A DNA stretch of 64,000 nt from Costus lasius (GCA_027563935.2 CM050450.1:9903957-9967956); one strand, 5' to 3'; positions 24,357 through 37,202 are shown, numbered from the stretch's first letter. Program-made: numbers and translations. Notes: a model not told the origin generated them from the letters alone.

Positions 24357-24460
24357 TAAAGCCATCTAGATTCGTTACATTTTTCATCCTTTCCATGATG
24401 AATTCTATCCAACAGAACATAGGGATAAGCTCGGAGCAAGTCATATTAGAAAAAAAAAAA
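24357..24460. mobile_element. Right arm of the inverted-repeat element split by the gypsy
   Basis: Reverse complement of the left arm at 18450-18515 with moderate divergence. The motif ATTCTATCCAACAGAACATAG also appears as two tandem copies at 58365-58441, so the family recurs in the window. Confidence 0.6.
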
Positions 24461-24657
24461 AAAAGACATTGAGCGTTGAAAAAGTAGCGTCAACAATTTT
24501 AGTACAGGAACACCCCTACAATATCACAATTCACATATCATATTTTGGAATCAATCTTCAGGCCTGGTAAGTGGTAACAACTAATTCCGCCAATCTGCCT
24601 CTTGATGCTGCTATGTATTTGCAAATGAATCGCCTCTATATACGCTGACCAATCAGA

Positions 24658-27600
24658 TCACAAGTTGCTTTGAAGTTGGACGAGGGATAATATTTCTTTT
24701 CTCACATCATCCCTTCTTATCTTCCCTGTTGTAGTTAATGGAAAAGGTTTCTCCCATAAAGTGTAAGTCTTTGGTATCTTGAATCTGCAACAAGAAAGTG
24801 AGAAATTAGATTGGTTAATCTACTGGAGCACATCTTCTGAATCCAACTTCATAATTCTCATGATTCTACTCCAATAAGTGCATGGTTCACGTATTAACTT
24901 CTTGCTGGACTTGTAGAAAAAGAGCACTTAACCATAATAGAAATTAGGAGCAAAAAAGAACCATTTTATATTGCATTTTATCAGGACTCAGGAGGGAACT
25001 GTGAAAAAAAACTAGTCCAACTATTATAGTTTGATAACTACACGTTAATGAAACTAAAAATGTTTCTTGTTATCACTCAAGCAATTAATTTTGGTGGTTG
25101 ATACAACGTAAACTTAAACACCCATTATAGGTTCAAACTTAGTTATCTACCATATTACTATTTTTTTGCTTAATTTTGACTCCAAGAATTTAAGAGGAAA
25201 AAAGGACTTGGAACCTGCTTAAGTTTCTCCGGCTGCAATGGTCTTGGAGTATCTGAGGGGACACTTGTTTTCCGTCTGGTGGATGTTTCATTTTCTGATC
25301 AACCCATTTCCAGCCATCCTTAATGTTTAAACAAGCAACAACTCTCTCAGTGAGTCGGATGTCAGGAATACCAACCACCACAACCATCGAGATTCCGGGA
25401 TGTTGAGAAATCACAGCTTCAACCTAAACCACGACGATGAAACTTTAAGAAATGCCCTGAGTTGCTGAGAAGAAAATCTTTGAATGCAACAGAAGTTCAT
25501 AATTCAAACTTTTGGTTTACTTCTTCTGGGTAGACATTTTCGCCGCCGGTCTTAATACGACCCTTTGTACGGCCAATAAGCCACAGGCTACCTTGTCCAT
25601 CAAGCCAACCAATGTCACAAGTGTCAAGCCATCCCTTCCCAGCACTGTCAGAGGCGCTTACCTCCATGTTGTTCCAGTACCCAACCATAACATGCAAGCC
25701 TCTGGTCAAGATATTCCCAACATATGGGCCATAAGAACTGCTAATGTTGCCGGATATCTTTAGTTCAACATGAGGGGCAGGCTTCCCTACGCACACTCCG
25801 CCTAGCTGCAGGGCTGGCTTGGCATAAATTTTATCATGAGAAAACATCCTAAATTCTTTAAGTATGGGGTCAAAAAGGGTCATGAAGGTCAGTGAAGAAC
25901 AAGCCTCCGTCATTCCTGTTGAATCAAGTCATACCGACTAATTTCAGAAGCCAAGATAATTCAGGATCTCAAGGATTTAGATTTACTTTTTGCATAATTG
26001 AACTATAGTCCAAATAGTTATATATCCTAATTCAAATATCACATTGTATCTAATTTCACTTTGCAATTTTTTAAAACAACAGAATTGGTCTTTGGGAAAG
26101 CTCTCCAAACGATTAGCAAATATAAATCAACAAAAGAACTGCAACAAGTAGAAAATTGTGAAAGCATAAAGGACTGAGAAAGAATATTAACGTACCATAA
26201 GCAGAAAATATCTTAGCATGAGGAAACAACTGATTGGCACCTATGATGTACTCTTCAAGAAGGCCACCACCACCGTTGAGAACCTTGCTTACACTTGCTC
26301 CACTGCCCGACATCTTAAATTTTCTGCAATCAACAAGCTAAGCTTAATGACCGCAGAAAAGAAAAAACAGAGATAGCAAGTAAAGAATTTAAGTCAGCGA
26401 TTATCTTATCTTCATAGTTCAAAGTACATGTGTACCTTCCATATGCAATTAGGTCGGCCATCATTGCAGGAACTGTTATGAATGATGTCACCTGATGATC
26501 CCTAATTGCTTCAAAGGTTAACCTTGCATCAAACTTGGATACTAAAACATGACAACCACCAACTAATAGCAGCGCCATGCATGAAGATATCCCACCAATA
26601 TGGCACAAAGGAGCAGTATGGAGATAAACCTGACAGAATATTCATATCATCACCATGAATTCTCAAACTAAAACCCAGTTCATAGCCAAAATTGCATCAG
26701 ACACCTAAAGAGTCTATAATGCCAGTATGTAAACTTAGCCTTCATAATATGAACTAGATTAGTGGAAGCAAACTAAATTCATTTATACTACATAATAGAT
26801 CTTAAATAAAAAAGCCAATTTATACTTTGACGAGGAAAAAAACTCAGCATCATTTTTTTCCATTCTATAAAGGGGGAAACTAAAAGGAAGCATACATCAT
26901 TCGCACCATAACCAACGATAGCAATCTTTGCAAGGGATTGAACAATCAAGGCTGTGTGGCTTATCGCCACTCCTTTTGGCTTTCCAGTGGTTCCTAGATA
27001 ACAAAAAGTGCAGTTATATAACAGTGACAAATTTTGAATCAACCACTTTGAGTTTTAAAAAAAATCTACAGTGTTTCAAACATGCAAATGACAGATTGAA
27101 TATCATTTATCTTCTGCATTTTTTCTAAAACAAATTTAAAAATATAAACAAGGAGGCGTAGTATAAATGACAGCATAAAAAGAAAAAAAAAATCTAACTT
27201 TAAGGTTAAGGCAGTTTTATAAAGGCATATATGGCAAAGATTCGCATTATCGGTACATAATCTCTACATCTATGACCAAATGTGGTCTACAACTCAATAT
27301 TGTTTAATTTTTTGTATAAAGAAAAATATGAGATAATAAACTATAAAGAAAAATATGAGATAACAAGCACACCAGGAAGAAAGGAAATGATATTTTGAAA
27401 TTGTACATTATGCTAGTCTCAGGAAATTAAAGCAAAAAAAAAAAATCTGAAGAAGAATATTCATCAATGTTTTTGATGTCTTTCTAACATATAGCATCAA
27501 TGTTTGCCCTTGAAGTTTAGCCTCAATATAGATTTGAGTCATAAACACAAATTGTATCAATTTGCTTCTTTAAATTGAGTACATACCTACCATTAATTAG

Positions 27601-29556
27601 GTGAGCTTAGAGCAATGTAACCCAATTTAAAATGTTTAAGTCTAAGTTAATATTAGTAAGTTAACTAGTTTTAGATATGATAATATCTTTTCTCCCACTT
27701 TCCATGTGAGACTAAACAAGGACATCACAATCTCTCCCTATTAAGACTTGATGTCTTCATCAAGCTCAAGGCCTAATACATATCCAAGAACTATCACTTA
27801 GTTGATAGCATATGAGGTAAGCCCAATAGTAGCTTCACCATCTCTTATAACTCGCTTAATATGCAAACTAAATACTTAAGCCTAAGTTAATAATAGTAAT
27901 TTTAATAAGCTTTAGCTATGATAACATCTTTTCTCCCACTCCCCATTTGTTACAAGCTGACCTATTAACTAGGTGAGCCTGGAGCAATGTAGCTCAATTT
28001 AAAATACTTAAGCTAAAGTTAATAGTGGTAAGTTTACTAAGCTTTATATATGATAAGATCTTTTCTTCTACTCGTATGTGGGACTAAACTAGGATAACAC
28101 AATTTGCTTAGCAAAGAATGATAACAATCAATAGGAACTTCTGATTCATTTATTTCATGAATGAAAATTATAATAGTATTTTTTTTTTTTTGCTTCACAT
28201 TGATGTTTTGCAGGTGCAAGTTTTCATTTAATGTCAAATGGTGTTTAACGATGGGGGTAGACACGAGATACTTTTACATGGATATAGAACTTCATAGGAA
28301 TATTGATGCATACCAAAATCTGGGCAGCTAAAATGTAAGAGGTAAATTGACACAAATTAATTTTGAGGAGCATATTGGCACTAAGGCCAAACTTCAGGAG
28401 GTGTGTATGATGGGCGTCTTTTAGAAGAATATAATTCACAATACCTGATGTAAAGCATATAAGAGCAACGTCATCTGGAGCAGCAATGGGATCACTAATT
28501 GGCAAACCTTGAGCAAGACTTCTGATTAAATCCATTGTGAGATCTGTCAGTCAATATGTTAAGTTGAAATACACATGATAGGTAATATATTATCAATGAA
28601 GACTAATTGCAAAGAAAAAAAAAGAGAAGGAAACCATTTGAAAGTAATGTAGATGTGTGGACAGCTATAAATAATTGGTTAACAACCAAAGCATAAAGCT
28701 AGTCTTGTTTAAACAGAAGGTAGAGAAAAAAAATGGCCTTACTTTAAACAACCAAACACAAAATCACAATAAAATTGAGACGCTGAAATAAATCTTCCAA
28801 GCACAAAAACGGGAGATAATTGGCAAATGTTTTTGCTTGTTCCACATGCTTTAGGCTTGCTAGAACAGAGGAACACCTCTTTGAAATCATATGGCCCAAT
28901 TTAAAGATGGCTGATCAAGAACAGAGCGTACAATTAAGAGTGCAGCTGAAACTGGATGACAAGTCCCCGATAAGAAGATATAGCCTTAAAGATGGAATAC
29001 TGTTGCTCTTTTGCAGTTGGAGAGCCCAAGGGCTGCAGTATTCATCCACCGCTAACATCTTAGGTTTTACGGCCTCCATCGCCACATTTGCCTCCTCAAA
29101 GCTCTACCTTCACGGAAGAGATAACTTAGCTAGCGCTCCGTAAATTTTACACATGCGAAGCTAAGGTTGGCAGAGGGAAGTGGTGACTCACCCAGCGGTG
29201 ATTCAGTGGGGCAACGATGCCGCCAATGTAGGCAATGGCGAGGAAGAGCACCATGTACCAATCGCTGTAGCCGACAAAACAAAACAAACGCTTCGGTATC
29301 GTTAGAATTGATGGCTAATAAGCTGGATAACCTCCGGGTGAGGCGCGTCGCCGTACCTGTTTAGGGCCGCGACGGCGACGACGTCCCCACGGGCGATGCC
29401 CGAGTCGGCGAGGCCGCGGGCGAGGGAACGGACGTCCTCCGCGAACTCTCGGCCGTTTCTGCGTCGGGCTCCGGCAATGGCGACGGGGGAGTCCCGCCGG
29501 ACGGCATCGATTCGGCGGAGGCACTGGCAGATGTGGCCTCTCGAGTAAACGGCCAT
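24658..29556 (-). CDS. AAE14: o-Succinylbenzoate--CoA ligase (AAE14 / plant MenE), phylloquinone biosynthesis
   Basis: Ten exons (29556-29357, 29264-29192, 29103-28932, 28543-28445, 26993-26896, 26629-26436, 26323-26196, 25915-25521, 25423-25215, 24784-24658) join in phase to 564 residues, close to the family's ~560. It activates o-succinylbenzoate with ATP and CoA in vitamin K1 synthesis. The ANL-superfamily P-loop is CFTSGTTGKPKGV, split between exons 4 and 5. Then come YLHTAPLCHIGG, FITVPAMMADLIAYGR, SAYGMTEACSS (A5 motif) and GRTKGRIKTGGENVYPEEVE (A8 region). Near the C-terminus, TTTGKIRRDDVRKE carries the adenylation Lys (A10). Oddity: the ribose-binding motif reads WLDTCDIG where TGD is usual; the Asp is kept. 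The C-terminus SNL resembles a minor peroxisomal targeting signal. It is divergently arranged with the PPR gene. Confidence 0.95.
27599..28110. repeat. Three related degenerate repeats in an AAE14 intron
   Basis: Segments near 27599-27745, 27855-27955 and 27975-28110 share AAGTTAATA(A/G)T(G/A)GTAA, then TATGATAA(T/C/G)ATCTTTTCT, with TAGGTGAGC..GGAGCAATGTA in the first and third. They resemble an imperfect tandem array or repeated insertion of one short element within the 1.45-kb intron between exons 4 and 5. Confidence 0.7.
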
Positions 29557-29973
29557 GCCGGTCGTACTTCCCGCTCGCTTCCTGTGGTTGGTTAATTAGC
29601 AAAGATAGTAGTCAAGATAAGAAACCAGATATGATTGGCGCCTGGAGGGCGCATAAAGGCGTTATCCGGGCATTATAAATTCCCGATTTCCTGTTCTTCC
29701 AGCTGTCCTATGTGGACGCACCCACCCGTGATTTATGCTTATAAATATTAATAAATTTAATTTCAATTAAAAAATTACAGTTAATTGCTTGGATAATGCT
29801 TGGATAATACATTCAATTGTATTTAAACTTTTAAATTTGAACTAAATATTTTACATGTGTTTGAATATTTAAAATTGCAAAAGTAATTTAATTACATCCA
29901 TTTCTAACTTATTTTTTTTTTAAAAAAATATTTAGCTAAAAGAATCTCGCAGAACTCTTCTCTCTAGCCTCCC
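29557..29973. promoter_or_regulatory. Shared (divergent) promoter region, 417 bp
   Basis: Only 417 bp separate the AAE14 start codon (minus, 29556) from the PPR start codon (plus, 29974). The middle is strongly AT-rich (about 29730-29935). No clear TATA box could be assigned to either gene. Confidence 0.6.
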
Positions 29974-31059
29974 ATGAAATCGATTCGCGCAGGCGCACAT
30001 CTTCCCGTCCGTCGCCTCTCTCAACTCTCCCAGCGCGCGGATCACGATCCAGAGTTCGTAGCCCTGAGCAAGCTCGGCCGACGAAAAGAGGCTCTCCATT
30101 CCCTCCTCTCCCGCCCCACCCACCCTCCGATGCCTTCCACCGCTTACTCTCCGCTCTTGCAGCTCTGCATTGACTCCGGCGCCAGAGACGATGGCGTGTC
30201 CCTCCACAACCACCTTCTTGCAGTCCGGCACACTCCAGACTTGCAACTTGGCACTAAGTTTATCATCTTCTATGCAAAATTTGGCGAGTTGTCTACTGCA
30301 CGAGAATTGTTCGATGCTATGCCTGAGCGGAGCGTCGTCACCTGGACCGCCTTGATTTCTGGGTACGCCAGAAATGGTCGCGCAGAGGAAGCCTTGGAAG
30401 TGTTTTCTCGCATGCGGTCGTCGGATGTCAAGGCCAACCAGTTCACCTACGGTAGCGCTTTGAGTGCGTGCACCAGTTTGGGCTGCATCGGCAGTGGCCA
30501 GCAAGTTCATGGGTGTGTCGCCAAGAGTAGATTTCAGGGCGATTTGTTCGTGCAGAGTGCTCTCGTCGATCTGCATTTGAAGCACGGTTCTGTCGATGAT
30601 GCGTGGCATCTGTTTGAGAGGATGGAGAAGAGGGATGTCGTTTCTTGGAATTCAATCATCGGAGGATGTGCCGTGCGAGGCCTTGGGAATGATGCGTTTG
30701 GAGTGTTCTGTTTGATGATTAAGGAGGGTAAGATTCAAACTTGTTCAAATGGTATCGGGATACCCTTATTTGAAGGATGGTCTAAAATCATGTTGTCTTC
30801 TAGTAGACACATAGTTATTTACATGCTGTCTTTGCTCTCTGATGAATGTGACTTATTCTATTTGCAGTTTACATCTTCTTTTATTTTCGCATTATATGTT
30901 AAGAATCAAGGTTGCACCAACTTAGACTCCTTGACTTTATGATATAAGAGTGTGTTGAAAAATATGAGATAGGATAAGATATGGTATCTTGCTTCTATGA
31001 CACTACCACCAAATCTTCTATTATTATATAATATTTTCTATTTAAAAAATCATTATCTT

Positions 31060-31105
<46 letters not shown>

Positions 31106-33324
31106 CATTTTTATATAATTCCATATTATATATTTCTAGTATCATTTAATATAGCCTTTATGTATTGGGACACCGTGTAATCTCATCTCATATGCAATGC
31201 AATATAATGTTCTACCTCTTTTCATCCAATTGTTAGTAAGAAATATATAATCATACTTGACACTCTTTTTGTGGAAATCATGACTTTGTCTAGCCACTTA
31301 TTTCATGAAAATTGTAACCCTTAGATCTTCTAATCTGAATGCTCCGGCTAACTTTAAATGTTATAGTAGAAAGATATCATGTGGTATAATTTAGTTGCAC
31401 CACTAATTTCGTTGTATCAAATACAATCAACAATATACCAAGGGATTTAGGTTTATTTGTTCTGATTTTGATTCATGATCCTATTGATAAATTCTGATGA
31501 AACTTGATTGTGAATGCATTATTACTATGTAATTAACTAAAACAATGATCCTTTGTTCGTTTAGGAGTTTTTTCTTGTTCTGATAACTACTGCCAGATCT
31601 GCCCCAAAGGTGATATGATTTTTCTAGTGCCTATGTTGTAGTCAAATTCTATGTTTCGTGGAATGGAAGTTAAACTGTAAGTTATATGGGATGCCATGCA
31701 TAATCAGTTGATAATTTTTGCTTCAGTTTGACCATTGAAAATTGTAAAGGTAGCTAGATTAGATGATCTGTAGATCAACAGTTGAACGTGGCTAGTTGAT
31801 AGTTCATTCTTTGAAATGGGCTTGGAATTGATAATTTCAGAAAAAAAAAAAAGTTGGAAACACATCACTGATTGAATATATTCCATAAATAAGAGTGTCT
31901 GTTTTGGAGCTGCTTTCTTGTGGAATTTAGAATGTTAAGATTGCTATAAGTAAGCTTGAATCAATTACCCTAGCAACTCCTCGAGCTCTTACTGCTTTTT
32001 TGTGAAATTTGTGTCTATAGTTTAATTGCTTTATTCATATGCATATTTCTGACAAAATTCTGCAAAGCAAGCTGGACAGAGTTCACAAAGCATAATGTTA
32101 CCACATAAAAAGTAATTACCATTGAAAAAGATACGTTGTTGCTTAAGAGTTTTCTACAAACATATACATCCACTGTGGATTGTGTCGAGATATATTGTTG
32201 TTGCTACTAGTTTGATCTAATTGAATATTATTTCTGAACCTACTTTTACTCAATTAATTGATGAAATAGGTGTTTTTCCTGATAGATTCACTTATGCAAG
32301 CATTCTACGGGCTTGTGGTTTACTTAGAGTTACTCCTCATGTCCGCCAGATCCATGCTTCAATTGTTAAATTGGGCCATGGAAGCCACCATATCATCTCT
32401 GGATCTTTGATTGATGCTTATGCAAAATGCAAGAGTTTACATGAGGCAAAGCAGTTGTATGATTCTATGGTTTACCCAGACCTGATTTCAAGTACTGCTT
32501 TAGTTACCGGGTATGCAATGGACAAAAGCTGCAGTTGGAAGGCCTTTGAGATGCTCCGTGAGATAAATAGCATAGGCATGAAAATAGATGATATCATGTT
32601 GACCTCCTTGCTTAGTGCATGTGCTAATGTGTCTTCATTAAATTTTGGTAAACAAATCCATGCTCATATGTTAAAGAACCACTCAGATTGCGATGTAGCC
32701 TTGGGAAATGCTCTCATTGACATGTATGCCAAATCAGGTGAACTTCATGATGCCTGTCATGCTTTTGATGAGATGAGACACAAGAATGTTATTTCATGGA
32801 CTTCTTTAATAATTGGACATGGAAAACATGGATGCGGAGAAGGTGCAGTAACACTATTCTCAAAGATGGAGGAGAATGGTGTGAAGCCAAATGATGTTAC
32901 ATTCCTTGCTCTTCTCTTTTCCTGCAGTCATTCAGGTCTGATCAGCAAGGGCCTTGAGTATTTGAACTGCATGGTAACGAAATATCGGATCAATCCACGA
33001 GATGAGCACTACTCTTGTGTTGTGGATCTCCTTGCACGTGGAGGTCAACTAAAGGAAGCTTATGAAATAGTGTGCAAAATGAATATTAAGCCGAATCCAT
33101 CACTTTGGGGTGCAGTGCTTGGTGCATGCCAGGTTTATGGCGATACATCCATTGGTGAAGTTGCTGGTGCATATCTTCTTAGCTTATATCCTGAAAGATC
33201 AGTGAACTACGTAGTACTTGCAAATTTATATATTACAGCAGGTTTATGGGAACCAGCATGGAAGATGAGGAAACTGATGGAAGAAAGATCCAGAAAGAAG
33301 GATGTTGGTTGTAGTTATATTTAG
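29974..33324 (+). CDS. Pentatricopeptide repeat protein, PLS class with incomplete E region
   Basis: Two exons (29974-30727 and 32270-33324) join in phase (GAG G|GT) to 602 residues. PPR motifs are plain: TKFIIFYAKFGELSTARELF, VTWTALISGYARNGRAEEAL, VQSALVDLHLKHGSVDDAWH, VSWNSIIGG, then after the intron FTYASILRACG, GSLIDAYAKCKSLHEAKQLY, GNALIDMYAKSGELHDAC, ISWTSLIIGHGKHGCGEGAV and VTFLALLFSCSHSGL. The alternating pattern is the PLS type that acts in organelle RNA editing or processing. The protein stops at KDVGCSYI, where E-class proteins normally continue through the E motifs and sometimes a DYW domain, so the tail is short. An intron of about 1.5 kb is unusual for this mostly intronless family. 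The N-terminus is Arg/Ser-rich, consistent with organelle import. Its RNA target is unknown. Confidence 0.92.
31063..31102. repeat. (TA)n microsatellite in the PPR intron
   Basis: An uninterrupted AT dinucleotide run of about 40 bp. Confidence 0.95.
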
Positions 33325-33579
33325 TTAACAGAAGATCAAGCGTGTTTCCTACAAACACAATAACCTCAACTTACATCTCAGAAGCATAGAACTTACTGTG
33401 ATATCAGAGGAAAAGACATCAGATTATGTTGGATACTTTCAGGGACTAACGATCTATATGTCTTTGGTTGCTCCTTACTGACCATGGTATGTTCACCCAT
33501 CATTTTCTTCAAGCAATCTGTTTTATCTAAGCAGAATAAATTGAGCTTTGGTTTAATAGTTAGGCGCCATGTATTGCAG

Positions 33580-35108
33580 AAAGGAATTCTTGTCAAAGGT
33601 AATTAATGGAGCGACTTGTTGGGAGGGATTTAAAGACAAACTACCTAGTATTGACATAATTAGTGCCCATTCCAATTCTGCTCCACCAGAACCGGAGGTA
33701 ATCTACTCTACAATTACTTCATATACAAAGCTAACTTAGAAACACCTAGCTCATATTCGTTAGTCATCCTTAAGTCATTCCTCAATCTAAGCTTCCCTGG
33801 GTATGTAAAGTTGAGGAGAATAAAGGCAAAGGAATAATAACAAATCGGTGGTGGTTAAAATGGCTATTTTTTCGATTAAGGACTATATAAAGTGGTAAAA
33901 GAAAAAGGGAATTATCTCTAGCCAACTAAGAAACATATAACTCAATACTCTATTTTTTTTTATGCGTTAGAATGAATCTCGTGCCTAGAAAGTGTATGGA
34001 AATCTGGGTTATAAAGCAAAAAAAGAAAAAAAAAATCATAGACATATGTGCAGACATATGATTTAATATATGTTTGAAGCACTCTACTATTTGTCTGTTC
34101 TTGTCGGATCTTTCTGATCAGACGATGTTCTTTTTTCTTGAAGAAAGCAAGATAGTTGGTTCCCTAAAGATAGTGGAAGCTAAGAGGAGGTGAGAAAGGA
34201 ATATTTAAGCAGCTCAATCTTCAGTAGAGAAGAAATAAATAGTAAGTCAGTGCACATTGAATTACAAATACGGATTTATGCGTCGACTTAGCTTTTCCGG
34301 AATATTTTTGAGTAAGGATGATGAGCAAAAGTGCTTGAATTAACTAGTTGAGCATGCTATTTGATATCATACTTTATACTATCTTAAATTATTGAGCTCC
34401 ATCCTACGAAAATGATTGCCTCAACTTATTTCTTGACAAGATGGAACTGGATAGAATGGTGTTTTATTTATGTAGTTGAGCATGCTATTCTCCGTTGCTA
34501 TTTCTTGATATAAAAAAAAATATTCAATTAGATTAATCCGAAGAAAAAACATTTTCAATAATCAAAACATTTAATTCTTTTAGTCTCTGAATGTGTTATG
34601 AGTTCATATGGAAATTGCATCCTTCAGGTTTCAAAACATAGGTTCTTTTAGGATGTCTTTGCTGGCTTCCAAAATAGCCACTTTTGTCTGCTAGGTCACA
34701 GGGTCACTTTGTGGTTTCCTGAATAGTTGGGGGGCTTATATACACATACATCTGTATACATAATCACACCAGATTTGAATGAAATTATTATTATGTGATA
34801 TGTCCTGAAACCATCTTTTCAATTAATGCCAATAAGATGGTAAGCGTCAGTGTAAAACAAATACTATAGCAACGCAGATGTCTTTGTCCAAGCATTTCAG
34901 TTTATATCATAAGAAATTTTTGTATCTGGTGTCTTTAGGGTTACCATAGTATTTTTTCTTCCTTCAAAATTTAAAGATTTCGTTCTCACAACTGTTTCCA
35001 ATTCTTTGGACGCAGGTAAAGAATGATATTGAAGCGATGATGGTAGATGTGGTAGCGCTTGAGTTTCCATTTTATGACTATAGGAGGAGGTTAGCCTCCA
35101 TTCAAAAG
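33580..35108 (+). other. Two exon-like blocks of an unidentified transcript
   Basis: Block 1 (33580-33697) follows TATTGCAG and ends GAG|GTAATC. In one frame it reads KEFLSKVINGATCWEGFKDK and on through PSIDIISAHSNSAPPEPE. Block 2 (35016-35108) follows GACGCAG and ends AAG|GTAAAG. It reads VKNDIEAMMVDVVALEFPFY then DYRRRLASIQK, 31 full codons. Both have clean splice borders, no stops and protein-like composition. I do not recognise the family. They may be later exons or alternative 3' exons of the PPR locus, or a separate gene. An LTR element sits 23 bp beyond block 2, so downstream exons may be displaced or lost. Confidence 0.35.
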
Positions 35109-35131
35109 GTAAAGATTAAACAAAAGCTTAG

Positions 35132-35847
35132 TGTCACAGCCAAATTCCCCCCATGAAATTTTGGGGAGGGAGACGAAAGAATCGGCTGTGGCCGGCTAGC
35201 GAATTCGCTGGAAATCGCCTCAGCCTTCACCCCATGGGAAATGAAACCCCAAGACTATCCAAAGTGTAAAAAACTCTTATCCTCCAAATACTTATGCATT
35301 TTATAAATAATAGATGCTCTCACCTAGATTCCTTCTCGCGGGGTGCACCGCACTCATTTACCTGCTTACCTGATTCGATGTGATATCTCTGTATGTCGTC
35401 ACAATAGCGTCATATCTGAACCACACGTAGATCATTTGCCTGCTGTCTAACTCTAGGACATAGATACTTCGGCACTCCGCCCGGCTCGACACAACGAGAC
35501 TCACGTCGTAACGTGCTAATCCCAGTACTCTGCCTAGCCTAGCCTCTCGTGTCCTAGCCCACATCATAACGTGCCACACAAACCCTTCGTGCTCCGCCCA
35601 ACTCAATATGGCCAAGTTCATGTCGTAACGCATCACACAGATGTTTCGCCCAATCTACCGTATCTGAGTTTACATCATAACGTATTCGATCATCAGCACT
35701 CCGCTTGACTTGGCACAACAGGGCTCACGTCATAGCGTACCCAAATTTGGCATTTCGCCCAATTCCTCGTGTCTAAGCCTACGTCGTAGCGTGCTGGAAC
35801 TGCTCTAAATATGAGCATTATCAAATTAGGTATCCGGAGCTGTCACA
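35132..35847 (-). repeat. 3' LTR (716 bp) of the non-autonomous element
   Basis: Begins TGTCACAGCC and ends GAGCTGTCACA on the plus strand. It is longer than its partner by about 117 bp, so one of the two has an internal length change. Confidence 0.9.
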
Positions 35848-36599
35848 ATCTCTCCGGCCCAAACTCGTCGTTGCCCTTTAGTATAATCAAAAAGTAGAGT
35901 CCACCAATTAATTTCCTCCAAATTGGCCACTGATTCAGGCCCGGCTCACACTCATAAAAGCCATATCGCACCCTAACCTTGTGACATGGAAATACCTCGA
36001 AAATCGGTGATGCACCGAAAATCGGCCCACCGCCATACCCTGCAAAATTGCCGCCATACTCTTCGCGCCTCGACCCTGGAGATCGCGTCTCCATCCCATG
36101 AAATAAATGGGTATTAATGCAACATCATCCCACCACATGCTGTTTCCTGAGTACTATCAAAAGTAATGATAAGAGAGAGTCAAATAAAAGTCAAAATGGG
36201 AATTTACTTCCCTGTTGAGAGCCTCGGATCCCAATCCACCGCCTCAAATTGGAGAGTAGTCGAGATTGGACCTCACATCTCTCAGCTCGTCGCTCAACCA
36301 GTGGAATACAGCGTTGTGTTGACCAAGCTAATGGTCAACTTCCTTCCCTCATCTGCCCGGACGAGACACCGGTCAACGGCACAAAGTTGACCACAGCTCA
36401 CACACGCCAGAAAAGCTTCTTCCTTTCCTCAACAAAATTGCCAGTTCGCCAAGCTTCAAAGCCCTAAATCCATTTTCCACACCTAGCTGCAAAGGAATCT
36501 CTCGAGAACAAGACTATTCACAGCTGTACAACAAAATAGGAAACAAAATGACCGATTCACAGTCTTACACCATCCTCCCTCCTTGCCGGATCACTCTTG

Positions 36600-37150
36600 A
36601 CGCACACAGCCGCGCCAGAGCATCTACAAAAGCACCAAACGCCACAATTTTGCCTCGCCAGCCAAGGACACACAGATGGACACACACTCCTCCGGTGGAA
36701 CTCCGGCGATTCGAAAATAATGCTCAACATCCCGTATGAAGTTTTCAACATCTCTTGCACTCCGGCTGCCGCGGAACTCGGTAGGTTCAAGGACCCTTCG
36801 CTAGACTGCCGGAGCACGACGTCTCGTCTCCCCCATCACCGGGGTCGGCATCTGCCTCGGCTCCAGTTCCAGAGCTTCTAGCCTCCTTTAGCTACCCTCC
36901 AAAACATTTGCAAGCCGCCTGATCTCCTCTTCTTGATCCATCACCATCCTGCGCAAGAAAGCCAGACAAGAAGTAATCTTCTCACCCAAAATGTCGTCGG
37001 TGTTGCCCAACATCGCCTCCATCCTAGCAAGGCGTTCTGTGGTGGATGACTTCTGGGCGTTGGTGCGAGCGCGAGGAGCCGAAGGTCGTTCATCTCAACC
37101 CGCTCCAGAAGGCACCGACTCCCTGGCCTCCACCTCCACTGCCGCTTGTG
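36600..37150 (-). pseudogene. Gag fragment of the non-autonomous LTR element
   Basis: On the minus strand one frame gives a coiled-coil-like RMEAMLGNTDDILG with RMVMDQEEEIRRLAN (about 37030-36905). After a stop, another stretch gives FRGSRSARDVENFIRDVEHY (about 36775-36715), the gag core pattern seen in Ty3/gypsy elements. It then runs into a stop near 36630. No pol follows. Confidence 0.7.
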
Positions 37151-37202
37151 AAGAAGAAGACATCGGTTGTGTTGTGCGTCGTGGGAGTGTGCTATCGAAG
37201 AA

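Noticed and set aside
29932..30609. 225-codon minus-strand frame
   Set aside because: Antisense to PPR exon 1, whose sense frame is clearly the real gene.
30728..30942. Continuation of the PPR frame past 30727
   Set aside because: Reads into the intron; the PPR pattern stops at GAG G|GTAAG and resumes exactly in phase at 32270.
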